Shown in pieces: positions 53,157-63,153 of a DNA stretch of 64,000 nt. The DNA lies in assembly GCA_964016985.1 (NCBI GenBank), contig OZ024830.1:15528419-15592418 (forward strand), in the 5' to 3' direction. Under the pieces are notes generated by a model. It was not told the origin of the DNA, did not search any database, and worked only from the letters and a program-made list of their open reading frames with translations. Position 1 is the first letter of the stretch. Each line of letters begins with the position of its first letter. Source of the stretch: Anodontia alba. Taxonomy: Eukaryota; Mollusca; Bivalvia; Lucinida; Lucinidae. The position numbers were made by a program, and so were the translations under genes.

Positions 53157-54493
53157 TACGAGGGTCCTGCAAAAAGTTTTGGCACTGAGTTCGGGATTAC
53201 TTCAGTGCTACGTTTTATCAAACATATTTTTATTAAAAACATTCAAAGTATTTCCCATTTACTGAAACACATTTTTGTTACATTTTTTATCCAGTCGCGA
53301 AAAGCAGATAAATAGTTTTCTTTTGGTATCTGTTGGAGACAGTGATAAATAGCGCTGCCAAAAGAACTTCTAGACGTATACTTATTTCCAGAAAGTATTT
53401 TCTTAAGCCTTGGAAATATAAAGAAGTGACAGGGACACAGGTCAGGTGACTAAGGTGGATGGTTTAAAACTTTCACCTTTTCAGAAGCCAAAAAAAAATA
53501 CTTAACAACCTCACACTTATGAGAGGAGGCGCTGTCATGTAAAAGGTGGACTCCTGACCATCCTTTGCTTGGTCGCTTCTTATTGTAAAACACTTTCACT
53601 TTCTTCAGTACAGAATTCTTGTAGAATCGGCCAGTGACTGTATGACCAGATGGACAAGGCACTTGAACTACTGGCCCACTTGAATTAAAGAAAATTGCGT
53701 ACAATATCTTTTTCGAACTTATGGTTCGCTTGGCAATGCATGGGAGTTTTTTTTTTATCTTTTCGCTTCCATTGCTTATTATCAGCCCTTCTGTGTGGCT
53801 CAAACATGTGCACCCAGGTTTCATCACCTGTTAGCAAGTTAGAAATAAACCGACTATTACAGCCTTTGTATGTTTTCAAATTTCCCGGGCACATTTAAGG
53901 CGTCGTGTCTTTTGCTCCTCAGGAGAGCAAATGAGGTACCCACCTAGCACAAACCTTTCTCAGGTCCAAAAGCTTTTTCAGAATTGTTTGCACACTGCCT
54001 TCTGATATGCCAGTACAACTAGCTATATCTTTGACAGACAATCTTTACAGCAGCGATGTTAGCTTTGGTAATAGAGTTTTTAGGCCTTCCAGGACGGGTA
54101 TCATCTTCAACAGAAAATTTCCCAGCTTTAGAAGCTTTAACCCACCGAAACACTGTGCGCATTGAAATGGTCTGAGGTCCATATATACCACACAATTCAT
54201 TAAATATCTGCTTTGAATCTATATTAAGCCTAAAGCGGCATTTAATATAGCTACGAATTTCAGTCTTCTGATCCATGTTTCAATGTAACAAATAAATTGG
54301 TCAGTGTATATGACTGCATCTATTTCAATTTAAAATAACTCGGTCAGTTGGAAATCAATTTGCACGAAATAAACGAGTATTGTTAGCTATTTAACGCACC
54401 ATTCAAGTGCAGTGAAACATTTTAAAATATACTTGGGATAAAAAAAAACTAAGGAAGCCTATTAGTGACAGAACTTTTTGCACGACCCTCGTA
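53157..54493 (-). mobile_element. mariner-family transposon, decayed
   Basis: TA-flanked 1.34-kb element. The terminal inverted repeats read CGAGGGTCCTGCAAAAAGTT at the left and CGAGGGTCGTGCAAAAAGTT from the right end. Between them lies a broken transposase on the minus strand. Size, TA target and ends are diagnostic of the mariner superfamily. Confidence 0.95.
53400..54276 (-). pseudogene. mariner transposase, broken
   Basis: Starts at ATG 54276 with MDQKTEIRSYIKCRFRLNID, a helix-turn-helix region of the HTH_48 type, then TISMRTVFRWVKASKAGKFS and DDTRPGRPKNS. The catalytic domain appears in other frames: LLTGDETWVHMFEPHRR (first D, about 53815-53835), then LLHDSASSHK near 53530 (second D) and HPP-stop-SPDLCPCHFFIF near 53435-53460 (third D), where a stop replaces the usual tyrosine. 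Frameshifts occur at about 54030 and between 53690 and 53760. Cannot be active. Confidence 0.93.
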
Positions 54494-54619
54494 ATACATA
54501 TAACACAACCATAGTGGCGGGGATTAAGGTACATGAGGAGGACAAATGCCCAGACAGCATGTACCCCAATCCTTGCCATCTACAACAAAATGTACAAGAG
54601 TATCTGAATTTTGTCAACT

Positions 54620-54789
54620 CTAACTCTGTTTCTGCACTGGCGGTGGTGCGTACGCCGGTGGTGGGTTACCAGATGCTGCCTGATTGGGGTCACTTGGCGG
54701 AGGGTATGCGGGGTTACCATATCCATATTGGCTATAGCCAGGGGCTCCTGGTGCGGGTTGAACGTAACCAGCGGTATGTATCACACCCA
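54620..54789 (-). CDS. CYYR1-like membrane protein, last coding exon
   Basis: The exon begins after TGTTTGTTTCAG (acceptor ends at 54790) and runs to a stop at 54620-54622. It encodes VGVIHTAGYVQPAPGAPGYS then a P/Y/G/Q-rich tail with NPAYPPPSDPNQ and PPPAYAPPPVQKQS. Proline-tyrosine tails (PPxY-like AYPPP and AYAPPP) after one membrane span are typical of Shisa/CYYR1-like small membrane proteins, where they may recruit WW-domain partners; that role is inference. It needs two bases to complete its first codon, which matches the phase of the exon at 59000-59142. Confidence 0.65.
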
Positions 54790-54922
54790 CTGAAACAAAC
54801 ATTATGGGATATACCAAAGCACAGTAGAACAAGGCTCGAATAGTCTTTTGGACATGGGTAGTTCGAGCAATGGGCTGTTAATCATGCCCAAGGTCAAGAG
54901 ACAAATGGAGGTAATTGAGGGA

Positions 54923-55032
54923 TCCCAGCGGGCACACAACGTTAAAATGACATCGTATCAACGTCGATGCGACGTGATCACGTCGCATCGACGTTGATAC
55001 GACGTCATTTTGATGCTGTGTGCCCGCTGGGA
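54923..55032. mobile_element. 110-bp palindrome, CCCAGCGGGCAC family, copy 3
   Basis: Ends CCCAGCGGGCACACAACGTT and the complement of TGCTGTGTGCCCGCTGGGA. The core GTATCAACGTCGATGCGACG pairs with its complement around TGATCA. Lies in the CYYR1-like intron. Confidence 0.92.
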
Positions 55033-55059
55033 TGTCTTTTCGATCGTCTATAAAATAAC

Positions 55060-55280
55060 GATATTTTTGCGTGTACTCATGAGATTCGCCTCTATGAGGC
55101 GATTCTGATGGGTACACATCGCACATTTTCGTGATAAAATAAGTTCATTCCCAAAAAATTCTCTATATATTTGCTCTCTTGAGGTACCGGAAGAATTTCC
55201 TTAGGAACTCAAAAATAAGTTCGACTCAGCCACGGTAATCGAGCCATAGGTGTTTGTGTTATTGAAGTTTTGCTGTATCA
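55060..55280. repeat. dispersed repeat shared with 25385-25600
   Basis: A hairpin TGTACTCATGAGATTCGCCT / AGGCGATTCTGATGGGTACA at 55071-55121 resembles the centre of the 280-bp MITE family. The flank matches 25420-25590. Confidence 0.6.
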
Positions 55281-55312
55281 TACCAATGAAGAAAACAAGG
55301 AGTGTTTGACAT

Positions 55313-55500
55313 ATGAGCCGGGACACAGCACTTCTTACAAGATTGCCAGTGCGCCAAGCGAGGACAGATCAGCCTGCGCATCACAGCAGCCTGATCAAAG
55401 TCTTCGCAGTGCTCTCTCTGGGTAGCGTCTTTAGGCGGATAACGAAGACTGATCTGACTGAGTGGATGCAGAGGCTGATCTGACTATCCTGGCTTATGTA
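55313..55500. mobile_element. fold-back of the AGCGAAG/GATCAGCC family
   Basis: TATGAGCCGGGACACAGCAC at the left and the complement of ATCCTGGCTTATGTA at the right; GTGCGCCAAGCGAGGACAGA and inverse AGTCTTCGCAGTGC inside. Confidence 0.7.
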
Positions 55501-55564
55501 ATATCTCACGAGAGTTTTCTGTCTTCCCATTACATGTTACAGCGCAAGCAATTACGTGTACTGT

Positions 55565-55700
55565 CTTAGCAAAGATAAAATGTTGTGACCGTCCACAAGG
55601 ATAAAAAACTAGAGTCTCAGATTTACTGAGACTCTTCATATAACAGAAATATAGTTTGGAGGTAGCATACGCCCAGCGCCCCCCCCCTCCCCCCCCCCCA
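55565..55700. repeat. satellite-monomer relic and C-rich run
   Basis: AGTCTCAGATTTACTGAGAC then TCTTCATA matches the hairpin of the 275-bp monomer. A C-run with CCTCC breaks follows at 55680-55712. Confidence 0.5.
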
Positions 55701-55712
55701 TCCCCCTCCTTC

Positions 55713-56094
55713 CGCCCGTCCCTTTCCCACCCCAGCCTGCTAAAGTTGAACTCGAGTCTCCAGAATAGTTGTAGTAGTCTTCAGGAAAACCAGAGGATCA
55801 ATGGTTTTCCCCTGAGTGTATATTGAAATGAATCGGAAGGTCATGATGGATTGTCCCATGGACCGTTAATATGATCAGAGCTTGGTGGCTTTAAAGATGT
55901 ACATATACGATGTTTTTGTAAGGTGTCCTAGATTTTTACCTCCAGTCCACCCCAGGGAGGCTCTACATAAAATTTGACTTCTGTGGTTTCAGAGAAGATG
56001 TTTGCAAGACTACAGACAAAGACATCGGAGCCTACTCATACTATAAGCTTATCAATGAGCCAAAAGCTCAGGTGTGCTTAAAATACACAGTTTA
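55713..56094. other. no gene; tail of a dispersed repeat near 56000-56080
   Basis: ACAGACAAAGACATCGGAGC then CCAAAAGCTCAGGTGTGC is a diverged copy of the tail at 57340-57457. Confidence 0.5.
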
Positions 56095-57146
56095 TCTACA
56101 CAAAAGCCTAAGTGACCTAATTTGACCTTCGCGTAAAATAGGTCAGCCAAGGGTCATCATTTGAACAAACTTGGTAGGGCCAAATTCCTAATGCTGTATA
56201 GTTATCTGCCATTCTGTTCCCGAGGATAAGATTTTCAAAGGGTTTTCACCATATATGGGCATGGTGGCCATCTTTGTCATGTGACCAAGGTCACATGAAC
56301 AAACTTTTTTTCTCCCATCGTATACAGGCTCAACGTGTAATTTGGTTTTAATCAGCCCAGTAGTTAAAGAAGAAAAGAAGTTAACAACATTCCATCTTAG
56401 GCAGCCAGGATAAAGAAATGCCAGTAAATGATCTTGACCTTTGGTATCTGTAAAAGCTTTTAGCTGTTTGCATATATCAACTTTGATGTCACAGGCTATA
56501 ATAGTATCTGAAAAGTCCACTGTCAGGCCTTTTTCCACACAAAAGCCTAAGCGACCGAACTTGGCCTTGATGTAAACAGGTTAAGGTCAACCAAGGGTCA
56601 TCATTTTAACAAACTTGGTAGGACCCAATGCTGCATACCAAGTTTCAAGGTCATTGGTCATTCTATTTCTGAGAAGAAGATTTTTGAAGCATTTTTACGA
56701 AATATGGTCATGGCAGCCATCTTGGCCATTTGACCTGGACAATTTGAACAAATTTCGTTCCTCTATACCATAAAGGCTTTATATGAAATTTGGCTTCAAT
56801 TTGCCCAACTGTTTAAAAAAAAAATGATATCTTAATGACCTTGGACTAAGGTCAGTGCGTAACCTTGACCTCCGGTATCCATGCTGCTTCATTTACTCAA
56901 TTAGCTAATTGCATATACCAACTTTAAGTTCACAGGGAACAACTGCTTTCGAAAAAGTAACATTTTCCACCTTTTCCCATACAAAAGCATATAAGTGACA
57001 AAATTTGACCTTGGCGAAAAATTGGTCAAAGTCAACCAAGAGTCACTACTTGAACAAACTATGATGAGCTTAAGTCCCAAATGTACATACCAAGTTTCAA
57101 GGCTATCGGCTTACAGGTTCTAGAGAAGATTTTTTGAAAGTTTTTG

Positions 57147-57183
<37 letters not shown>

Positions 57184-57330
57184 CTTTTTTTCTTTTGCTA
57201 TATATGGTCATGGCGACAATCTTGGATATGTGACCAGGACCATTTGGACAAACTTTCGTTCTCCTATACCAGGATGGCTCCTCATAAAAAATTTGACTGC
57301 AGTCGGCCAAGTGGTTTCAGAGGAGAAGAT
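56095..57330. repeat. ~445-bp tandem unit, about three copies
   Basis: ACAAAAGC-TAAGTGAC landmarks near 56102, 56541 and 56993. Each unit continues through GGTCAGCCAAGGGTCATCAT, AAACTTGGTAGG, ATGGTCATGGC and ACTTTCGTTC-CTATACCA. A poly-T tract (57151-57183) lies in the last unit. Confidence 0.85.
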
Positions 57331-57460
57331 GTTTGAAAATGTTATCAGACGACAGAATACAGACTACAAACGACAGACGACAGACGACGGACGACGACGA
57401 CAACAGAGCCTACTCGTACTATAAGCTCACCATTGAGTCAAAGGCTCAGGTGAGCTAATG
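57331..57460. repeat. GACGACAGACGAC tail of dispersed repeat
   Basis: CGACAGACGACAGACGACGG then GGCTCAGGTGAGCTAATG; same tail type as 46060-46141. Confidence 0.65.
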
Positions 57461-57917
57461 CAAATATAAACTGCATTACAAGCTTTACAAGAATACATAA
57501 GAGGTTGCTGGTAAGCACAAGAAGTTTTTTCTAATGATATTCATGAAATGATTTTATATGTTTAGCATGTCTCTCTCTCTCTCTCTCACACACACACACG
57601 CCTTACCTCTCAGCGGGCTTTAGGCATACGGGAACAGTATTGATCTAGATCAACCAAAAGAAGCTGTAAACACTGACCAGTACCTGTGTCGCATGTCTAC
57701 ATGTTCTACCTTGCCCAATGCCTTTAGATGCGCATCGGGATTGTCTTGCCTAGGCCGTGTGGATGCCCAGTCGCTGTGAGGACATTCGCATAGTGTGGAT
57801 CAAGTAGAGGTATGTAAACATGTAAACAAGATCAGTGCAAGTAAACTGGAAATAATCAAGGGTACGTCTTCTCACGTTGCCGCTCATAATTTGATAACTA
57901 TGGTAGACAGAGGCCTT
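57461..57917. other. no gene; CT/CA microsatellite
   Basis: TCTCTCTCTCTC followed by ACACACACACAC at 57568-57598. Remainder featureless intron of the CYYR1-like gene. Confidence 0.5.
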
Positions 57918-58199
57918 CATTACGAAAACATGCCTATTCAAATATATATTGAAAATTTTATCACCAAAAAATGAAAATTTTCAGATAAAAAATTCTGATA
58001 TTTTTCATATTTCTGCTCAAAACATAGATTGTGGGTACTCGTAAGAACCGCCTCGCCGAGGCGGTTCTAACGAGTACCCACAATCTATGTTTATGAGCAG
58101 AAATAAGAAAAATAATGCATACCCCTGTAAACCCCAGTTTTACTATATAAAAGTGGGGTTTAAAGGGGTTCAAAATTATATAGGTATGTTTTCGCGATG
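57918..58199. mobile_element. 280-bp palindrome-centre MITE, copy 7
   Basis: Ends CATTACGAAAACATGCC and the complement of GGTATGTTTTCGCGATG. Centre GATTGTGGGTACTCGTAAGA with near-perfect complement. Confidence 0.9.
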
Positions 58200-58276
58200 A
58201 TTGTGTTAATGATGAGACGACTGGCTGCCACGTAAAACCTGACTTAAGCAACAAAAGCTAAACAAGGTCAGATGAA

Positions 58277-58442
58277 ACAGAATATAAGAATCTACTATTG
58301 GTATGAGGGATAGGTAGAAAAATCCGATCCGAGGATCACTGTCTGGCATCACGAGGCTGATGCCAGAAAGCCGGGAGATGCCAGACAGTGATCGCGAAGG
58401 ATAGTTTTTCTATCTACACCTCACACGCTTGATAGATTCTTT
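58277..58442. mobile_element. fold-back MITE (AAGAATCTAYCATGG ends), copy 2
   Basis: AAGAATCTACTATTGGTATG at the left and the complement of CACACGCTTGATAGATTCTT at the right; TCACTGTCTGGCATCACGAG / GATGCCAGACAGTGATCG in the centre. Confidence 0.75.
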
Positions 58443-58743
58443 TTCTTGCACATCTTTCACTTCTGAACGCAGAACTTTGCAGACGTCTGCCATATTGTCA
58501 TGACACTACTGTTGGTTTAATGGCGTCATTGCATTCAGTGACGTAAACCTTCACAATGGCGTACATGACGTCCATTACAAACAGAGCATATCAAACTCGT
58601 GAGAATTCTTGATTTTAATCTTACCCTAGGTAAGTTTTAGTTTACCCTGGGTAAGATAACCTTGGTAGAATAAGAATTTCTATCTCAGAGTTAAATCCAG
58701 GATTTCCTTATCTGGTGTGCAAGAATATTATTTCCACCGGAAA

Positions 58744-58973
58744 AATGAGCCGCAAAATCAGAAAAGATACCTTCGGACATGTGCTCCCAGCGAAGATTCA
58801 GATCAGCCTGCGCGTTTGCGCGGGCTGATCAGAATCTTCATTGGGGCTTTTGAAACGCAATGTTTCTTCATGAGGACAAAAAAAAACTGCGCGGAAGTGC
58901 ACGCTGATTTGAGTCTCAGTGTGTCTCCCATGGCCGGAGGCACGTTTTATCATGTTAAGGCTCATATCACCTT
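58744..58973. mobile_element. fold-back MITE, GCGCCCAGCGAAGATTC family
   Basis: Ends AATGAGCCGCAAAATCAGAA and the complement of TTAAGGCTCATAT. The core CAGCGAAGATTCAGATCAGC pairs with GCTGATCAGAATCTTCATTG; GATTTGAGTCTCA at the right side. This is the closest single-copy relative of the 49-bp array core. It abuts the CYYR1-like exon's donor side. Confidence 0.78.
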
Positions 58974-58999
58974 CAGGTTATCAATGGTAGGATACATAC

Positions 59000-59142
59000 C
59001 TGGTGCCCCGGTATTAGGGCTTACCACGTTACCAGAAGATCCACGCTGTTTGCCACAACCGAAAACCAGTGCTGCGCAGATACCTACACCAGTTAAACAG
59101 CCTATGGTTATTCCGACAATTGCACCTCCGGGGGTATTCGCA
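59000..59142 (-). CDS. CYYR1-like membrane protein, transmembrane exon
   Basis: An exon of 143 nt after acceptor GTATTTCAG (ends 59143) and before donor CAG with GTATGT (58994-58999). It encodes ANTPGGAIVGITIGCLTGVG then ICAALVFGCGKQRGSSGN and VVSPNTGAP: a glycine-rich, cysteine-containing single membrane span followed by a basic KQR stop-transfer. Such GGAIVGIxIGCLxGxGI spans mark CYYR1-like proteins, whose extracellular cysteine-rich part would lie in upstream exons, beyond 59143 and probably outside the window. The last base G joins TG of the exon at 54789 in phase. The 4.2-kb intron between carries at least seven mobile elements or arrays. Confidence 0.7.
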
Positions 59143-59166
59143 CTGAAATACATACAACACTACTCG

Positions 59167-59361
59167 TTAACCCTAGTCCTACTACTGAACTAGATATACC
59201 CTACCTTGCAAACATTGTAGATCCGGATCAGTTGACTTCTTATCTGGATCTGCACTGTTTGTCATTTTATAAGTATGTGAATTTGTACCAACAACTTGGT
59301 TCAAGCAATCTGATTGGCTAAAAATTAGAACTGGGCGTGGCCTCTTAATTTATCTTACAAG
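59167..59361. mobile_element. TTAA-type MITE with hairpin core, copy iii
   Basis: TTAACCCTAGTCCTACTACT at the left, CAAACATTGTAGATCCGGAT and inverse ATCTGCACTGTTTGTC, then TTAGAACTGGGCGTGGCCTC. Right end degenerate. Confidence 0.7.
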
Positions 59362-59444
59362 CATCAGTTTTGAGACGCTATACATTTCTACGTTACTATC
59401 ATATACCAAGAAAATAAGCATTTGCGCTGATACAGTAGCTTTTG

Positions 59445-59674
59445 ATTAACCCATTCATGCCTAATGGATTCTTCTACCTCATGTCATTGGACATGTCCAT
59501 ATCCAATAGATGAGGAGTCTGGTAAGTTTTTATTATTAGCATATTTATAGAAATTCCTGTATTTTATGCAAACAGTGTAGACCCTGATCAGACGCTGCGT
59601 TCTGCAGCTTTTGATCTGGGTCTATACTGTTTGCCAATGTCCCTTTTATGGAACGCTAGGCATTCATGATTTAA
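59445..59674. mobile_element. TTAA MITE (CCCATTCATGCCTA ends) with hairpin core
   Basis: TTAACCCATTCATGCCTAAT at the left and the complement of CGCTAGGCATTCATGATTTAA at the right. An inner pair CTACCTCATGTCATTGGA / ATCCAATAGATGAGG, and the hairpin GCAAACAGTGTAGACCCTGA ... GGGTCTATACTGTTTGCC at 59569-59636. Confidence 0.85.
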
Positions 59675-59751
59675 GGAGTCCAACTGCTTTATCTCTTCTC
59701 ATTAATCGATTCATATACTGATGATGAATTAAATAGAACCAGTATAGCATA

Positions 59752-60028
59752 CATCACTAAAACAAACCTATGTAATTTTGACCCCCTTAAAACCCCTCTT
59801 TTATATAGTAAAACTGGGGTTTAGAGGGGTATACATTATTTTGTTATTTTTGCTCAAAAACATAAATTGTGGGTACTCGTTAGAACCACCTCGCTGAGGC
59901 GGTTCTAACGAGTACCCACAATGTATATTTTGAGCAGAAATATAACAAATACTGAATTTTTATATGAAAACTTTCTGTTTTTGGTGGTGAAATGTTCAAT
60001 ATATTTGAATAGGCATGTTTTCGTAATG
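59752..60028. mobile_element. 280-bp palindrome-centre MITE, copy 8
   Basis: Ends CATCACTAAAACAAACC and the complement of GGCATGTTTTCGTAATG. Centre GTGGGTACTCGTTAGAACCA with complement. Confidence 0.88.
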
Positions 60029-60434
60029 TACAAAACATATACAACCCTTTACGTTAAAATCCACAGCCTTAAAAACTCATTAATTGATTAATTATTCGTA
60101 TTTCTTATTGCTTTTTCGATTTATATCTATAAAAGTGTGTGTTTAGAAAATTGTCTCCTTAGCAGGTACAGGGTTCGATTTAAGTGACAGTTACTATATT
60201 TATTATTTTTAACTGTATGACGGGCAATTTGTAATCAAACGAACTGAATAGCTATTATAGTAAGATAGTATGACAATACTTAGTAAATACGATATAAGGT
60301 CGTCATCCAGTTTACTAAAATTTCTTTGTTATGACCGGGAGGAGCTTAATTATGTATCTCCCCTGGATGCATTCAATTTTTTTTTTTTTTTTTTTTCTGC
60401 ATTCATTTTAGATAAACCGTATTTAACCTAAGTT
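60029..60434. other. no gene recognised
   Basis: AT-rich; T run at 60378-60398. Confidence 0.4.
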
Positions 60435-60632
60435 TTGGGATGTCTTATCTACTTACCACACTTGTCCTAAAATTTAAAATAGTCTATTCTACTACCTCTT
60501 GATGTGTCTGTAATATTGCTGTATGTATGGCAAACAATGTAGACCCTGATCAGATGCCGCATACTGCGGCGTCTGATCTAGGGCTACAATGTTTGCAAAG
60601 GCTTATCTGTCCCAATACTTAGGGTTATTATG
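60435..60632. mobile_element. hairpin-core MITE (CTTACCACACTTGTCC type)
   Basis: TCTACTTACCACACTTGTCC at the left, hairpin GGCAAACAATGTAGACCCTG ... AGGGCTACAATGTTTGC at 60529-60599 around the loop GCCGCATACTGCGGC, and CCAATACTTAGGGTTATTAT at the right. Sibling of 52890-53092. Confidence 0.75.
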
Positions 60633-61799
60633 ATAATTACTTTCTCACCTCAAACAAACACTACTTGAAATTGGGTAAACCTGTCTGACTGATATTTATC
60701 TTCTGCACATTGCTTGATGAACATACAACAAACAGTCTTGAGATTTCTTGTTACGCTTCTTTTTCCTTATTTCTTTATTATTGTACGTTTTGTTGTGCAA
60801 ATGGTAGAATGTTGAACTAGGAGGATACTTCAAGTCATCTCTCTTGGAAGCGTATTCATTTACCTTCCCAAGAATCCCGGATCCACTTGTAAAGTGTTTT
60901 GTACTTTGTCATTTCTTTTAGATTCTTTGTTTGTTTGATTCGGTTCTATGGTCCTGTCAACACTGTTAGGGTCATGTCGGGCCGATCAGGTAATCTACTC
61001 ACCATACCATATAAGCACATCGAGTCTCAAGGCCCTACATTATCTCAAATAGTTTGAGATACCTTTCTGACAAGATTTCATTTTAATTATATTACATGAG
61101 ACATAACTCCGTAAAAAGTCAGAAAATTAGGTAATTGACTCAACATTCTCAATCAGCACACCAAGTTTCAAGGTTCTAGTTGAAACACTTTTCGAGATAT
61201 CTTGATGACTAGAGTCTATTATGTCCGTCGAAAAAGGGGCATAACTCTGGAACTACGACGGAAAACATACGGGTCCAGTTATTTTTATCCTGATTCTTCA
61301 CATAAAATTTCAAAATCCTATCTCTATGCAAAGCGTAGAAAAAAAAGGACAAAAGAACAAACAAACTACCCAAACGCAATATACCCCTCCGACTTCTCGT
61401 CATCCTTTCTTTCGTTCGTTCTTTTCTTTTTTATAATGTTTGATTGTGCAATTCATAGTTCTGATGTATAACTCAGAATCGAGTGGTCCTGAGTCCGAGT
61501 TCTGCGACAAATGCTGACGAAGGACCTTAAACGCTTGACCAGGACTTATATTGTGTACATGAAATAAGGTATTTCTGACAACAAAAAAGAATAAATATAC
61601 CACAGAGAGCCCTAAAATAGGAGTTGAACCTGTCCAATCTATAAGGAAGAAGATTTTACTTGTATAAGCGGGTTAAGCTATAATTATGGTCGAGGTCGAC
61701 GATGAAGAACGCCGGACACATCTGTCACAAATGTATATACAAATATACAAACGACTGCGTCTACCAGGCGTAATCATTCATTTCAAGTATAAGTAGAAA
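60633..61799. other. gene-free; dispersed motif at 60930-61000
   Basis: 60955-61000 matches 39210-39255. At 61080-61210 the sequence (CACCAAGTTTCAAGGTTCTA, ACATAACTCCG) is typical of the kind of unit that later expands at 61800-62860. Open frames at 61202-61471 (plus) and 61209-61603 (minus) overlap each other and are unrecognisable. Confidence 0.4.
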
Positions 61800-62860
61800 A
61801 GGCTTACAAAATGCCTGTCACCCCCACACCCGCCACCAGAGTTGCCATTCTTGTTGGCGACATGTCGTCTCGCCCTGTTCTACATTTCTACCAAGTATCA
61901 TCAAAATATTTTGAAGGGTATTTGAGTTACAGAGCCGACACGACCTCAAAAAATCAAACACAAGGAAGGGAGATAACTCCAAAAGTAAGAAAGTCAGAGT
62001 TATTTTTTTCTATTGTAACATATCGTCCTGTCCTGTTCTACATTTCTACCAAGTAAAATTAAATAATCCAAAGGGTACTGGAGTTACAGAGCGGACACCA
62101 AATCGAATTCAAACACAAGAAGGGGAAATAACTCCAAAAGTAAGAAAGCAAGATTTGTCATTCTAGTTCGCAACACGCCATCTCGTCTTGTTCTACATTT
62201 CTAACATCAAAATATTCCGAAGGGCATTCGTGTGACAGAGCGGACACACAAAATCAAATTCAAACACAAGAAGGGGAGATAACTCCAAAAGTAAGAAATC
62301 CAAAGTTGTAATTCTTATACATGACACGTTGTCTCTTCTTGTTCTACATTTCTACCAAGTATCATAAAAATATTCCAAAGGGTTTCCGACTTACAGAGCG
62401 GACATGAAATTAATGCATAATCACTGTCAAATATAACAAAGAAGAATAACGCCTAAAGAAAGAAAGGTAGAGTTGTCATTCTTGTACACAATACGTCTCG
62501 CCCGGTTCTACATTCCTACTAAATACTATCAAAATATTCCGAAGGGCATTGGAGTTACAGAGCGGACACGAAATCAATTTCAAAAACAAAAGAACGGTAG
62601 ATAACTCCAAAAGTAAGAAAACCAGAGTTGTCATTCTTGTACGCAACACGTTGTCTCATCCTGTTCTCATTGAAATATTCCAAATGGGTATTTGACTTAC
62701 AGAGCGGACACGAAATTAATGCGTTATTCACTGTCAAATATAAGAAAGGGAGATAACGCCAAAAGTAAGAAAGACAGAGTTGTCATTCTTGTATGCGACA
62801 CTTTGTCTAGTCCTGTTCTACATTTGAACAAGTACCATCAAAATGTTCCATTTTGACAGT
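61800..62860. repeat. ~150-bp tandem array, about seven units
   Basis: TACAGAGCGGACAC landmarks at 61928, 62085, 62233, 62392, 62556 and 62698 (spacing 142-164). Each unit contains GGGAGATAACTCCAAAAGTA, GTTGTCATTCTTGTACGCAA, CCTGTTCTACATTTCTACCA and ATCAAAATATTCCAAAGGG. Confidence 0.9.
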
Positions 62861-62967
62861 GATAGGTAATGTCTGGTGGGAATTTTCGATGTCCACATTG
62901 GGAGGTTTTGTGTCCTTGGCTGTCCTAAATGCGCACGATGCAGAGTCTGATTAGACTGCGCGAACGC

Positions 62968-62972
<5 letters not shown>

Positions 62973-63049
<77 letters not shown>
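62973..63049. repeat. GT microsatellite
   Basis: About 38 GT repeats following GCGCGAACGCTTT. The upstream AGAGTCTGATTAGACTGCGC (62941) is a scrap of the GATC-core fold-back family. Confidence 0.97.
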
Positions 63050-63051
<2 letters not shown>

Positions 63052-63059
63052 AATAATAA

Positions 63060-63153
63060 TAAAATCATAAGGATAACATATGTACTATGTGATTGTATTC
63101 CATGTATAATGGTCCTTGATTGGTGAATAAATATCTTATCTTATCTTATCTTT
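63060..63153 (+). repeat. possible retrotransposon 3' tail with CTTAT repeats
   Basis: GATTGGTGAATAAATATCTTATCTTATCTTATC ends in a pentamer run following an AATAAA. Short tandem-repeat tails of this kind are typical for the 3' ends of Jockey/CR1-like elements. No coding part is attached, so a SINE using the same tail is possible. Confidence 0.5.

Noticed and set aside
54478..54843. Plus-strand 121-codon frame
   Set aside because: Antisense shadow of the Pro/Tyr-rich exon at 54620-54789 and the end of the mariner element.
62929..63126. Valine/cysteine-alternating frame (also 22162-22438, 30266-30454, 45439-45719)
   Set aside because: Translation of GT/TG or CT microsatellites.
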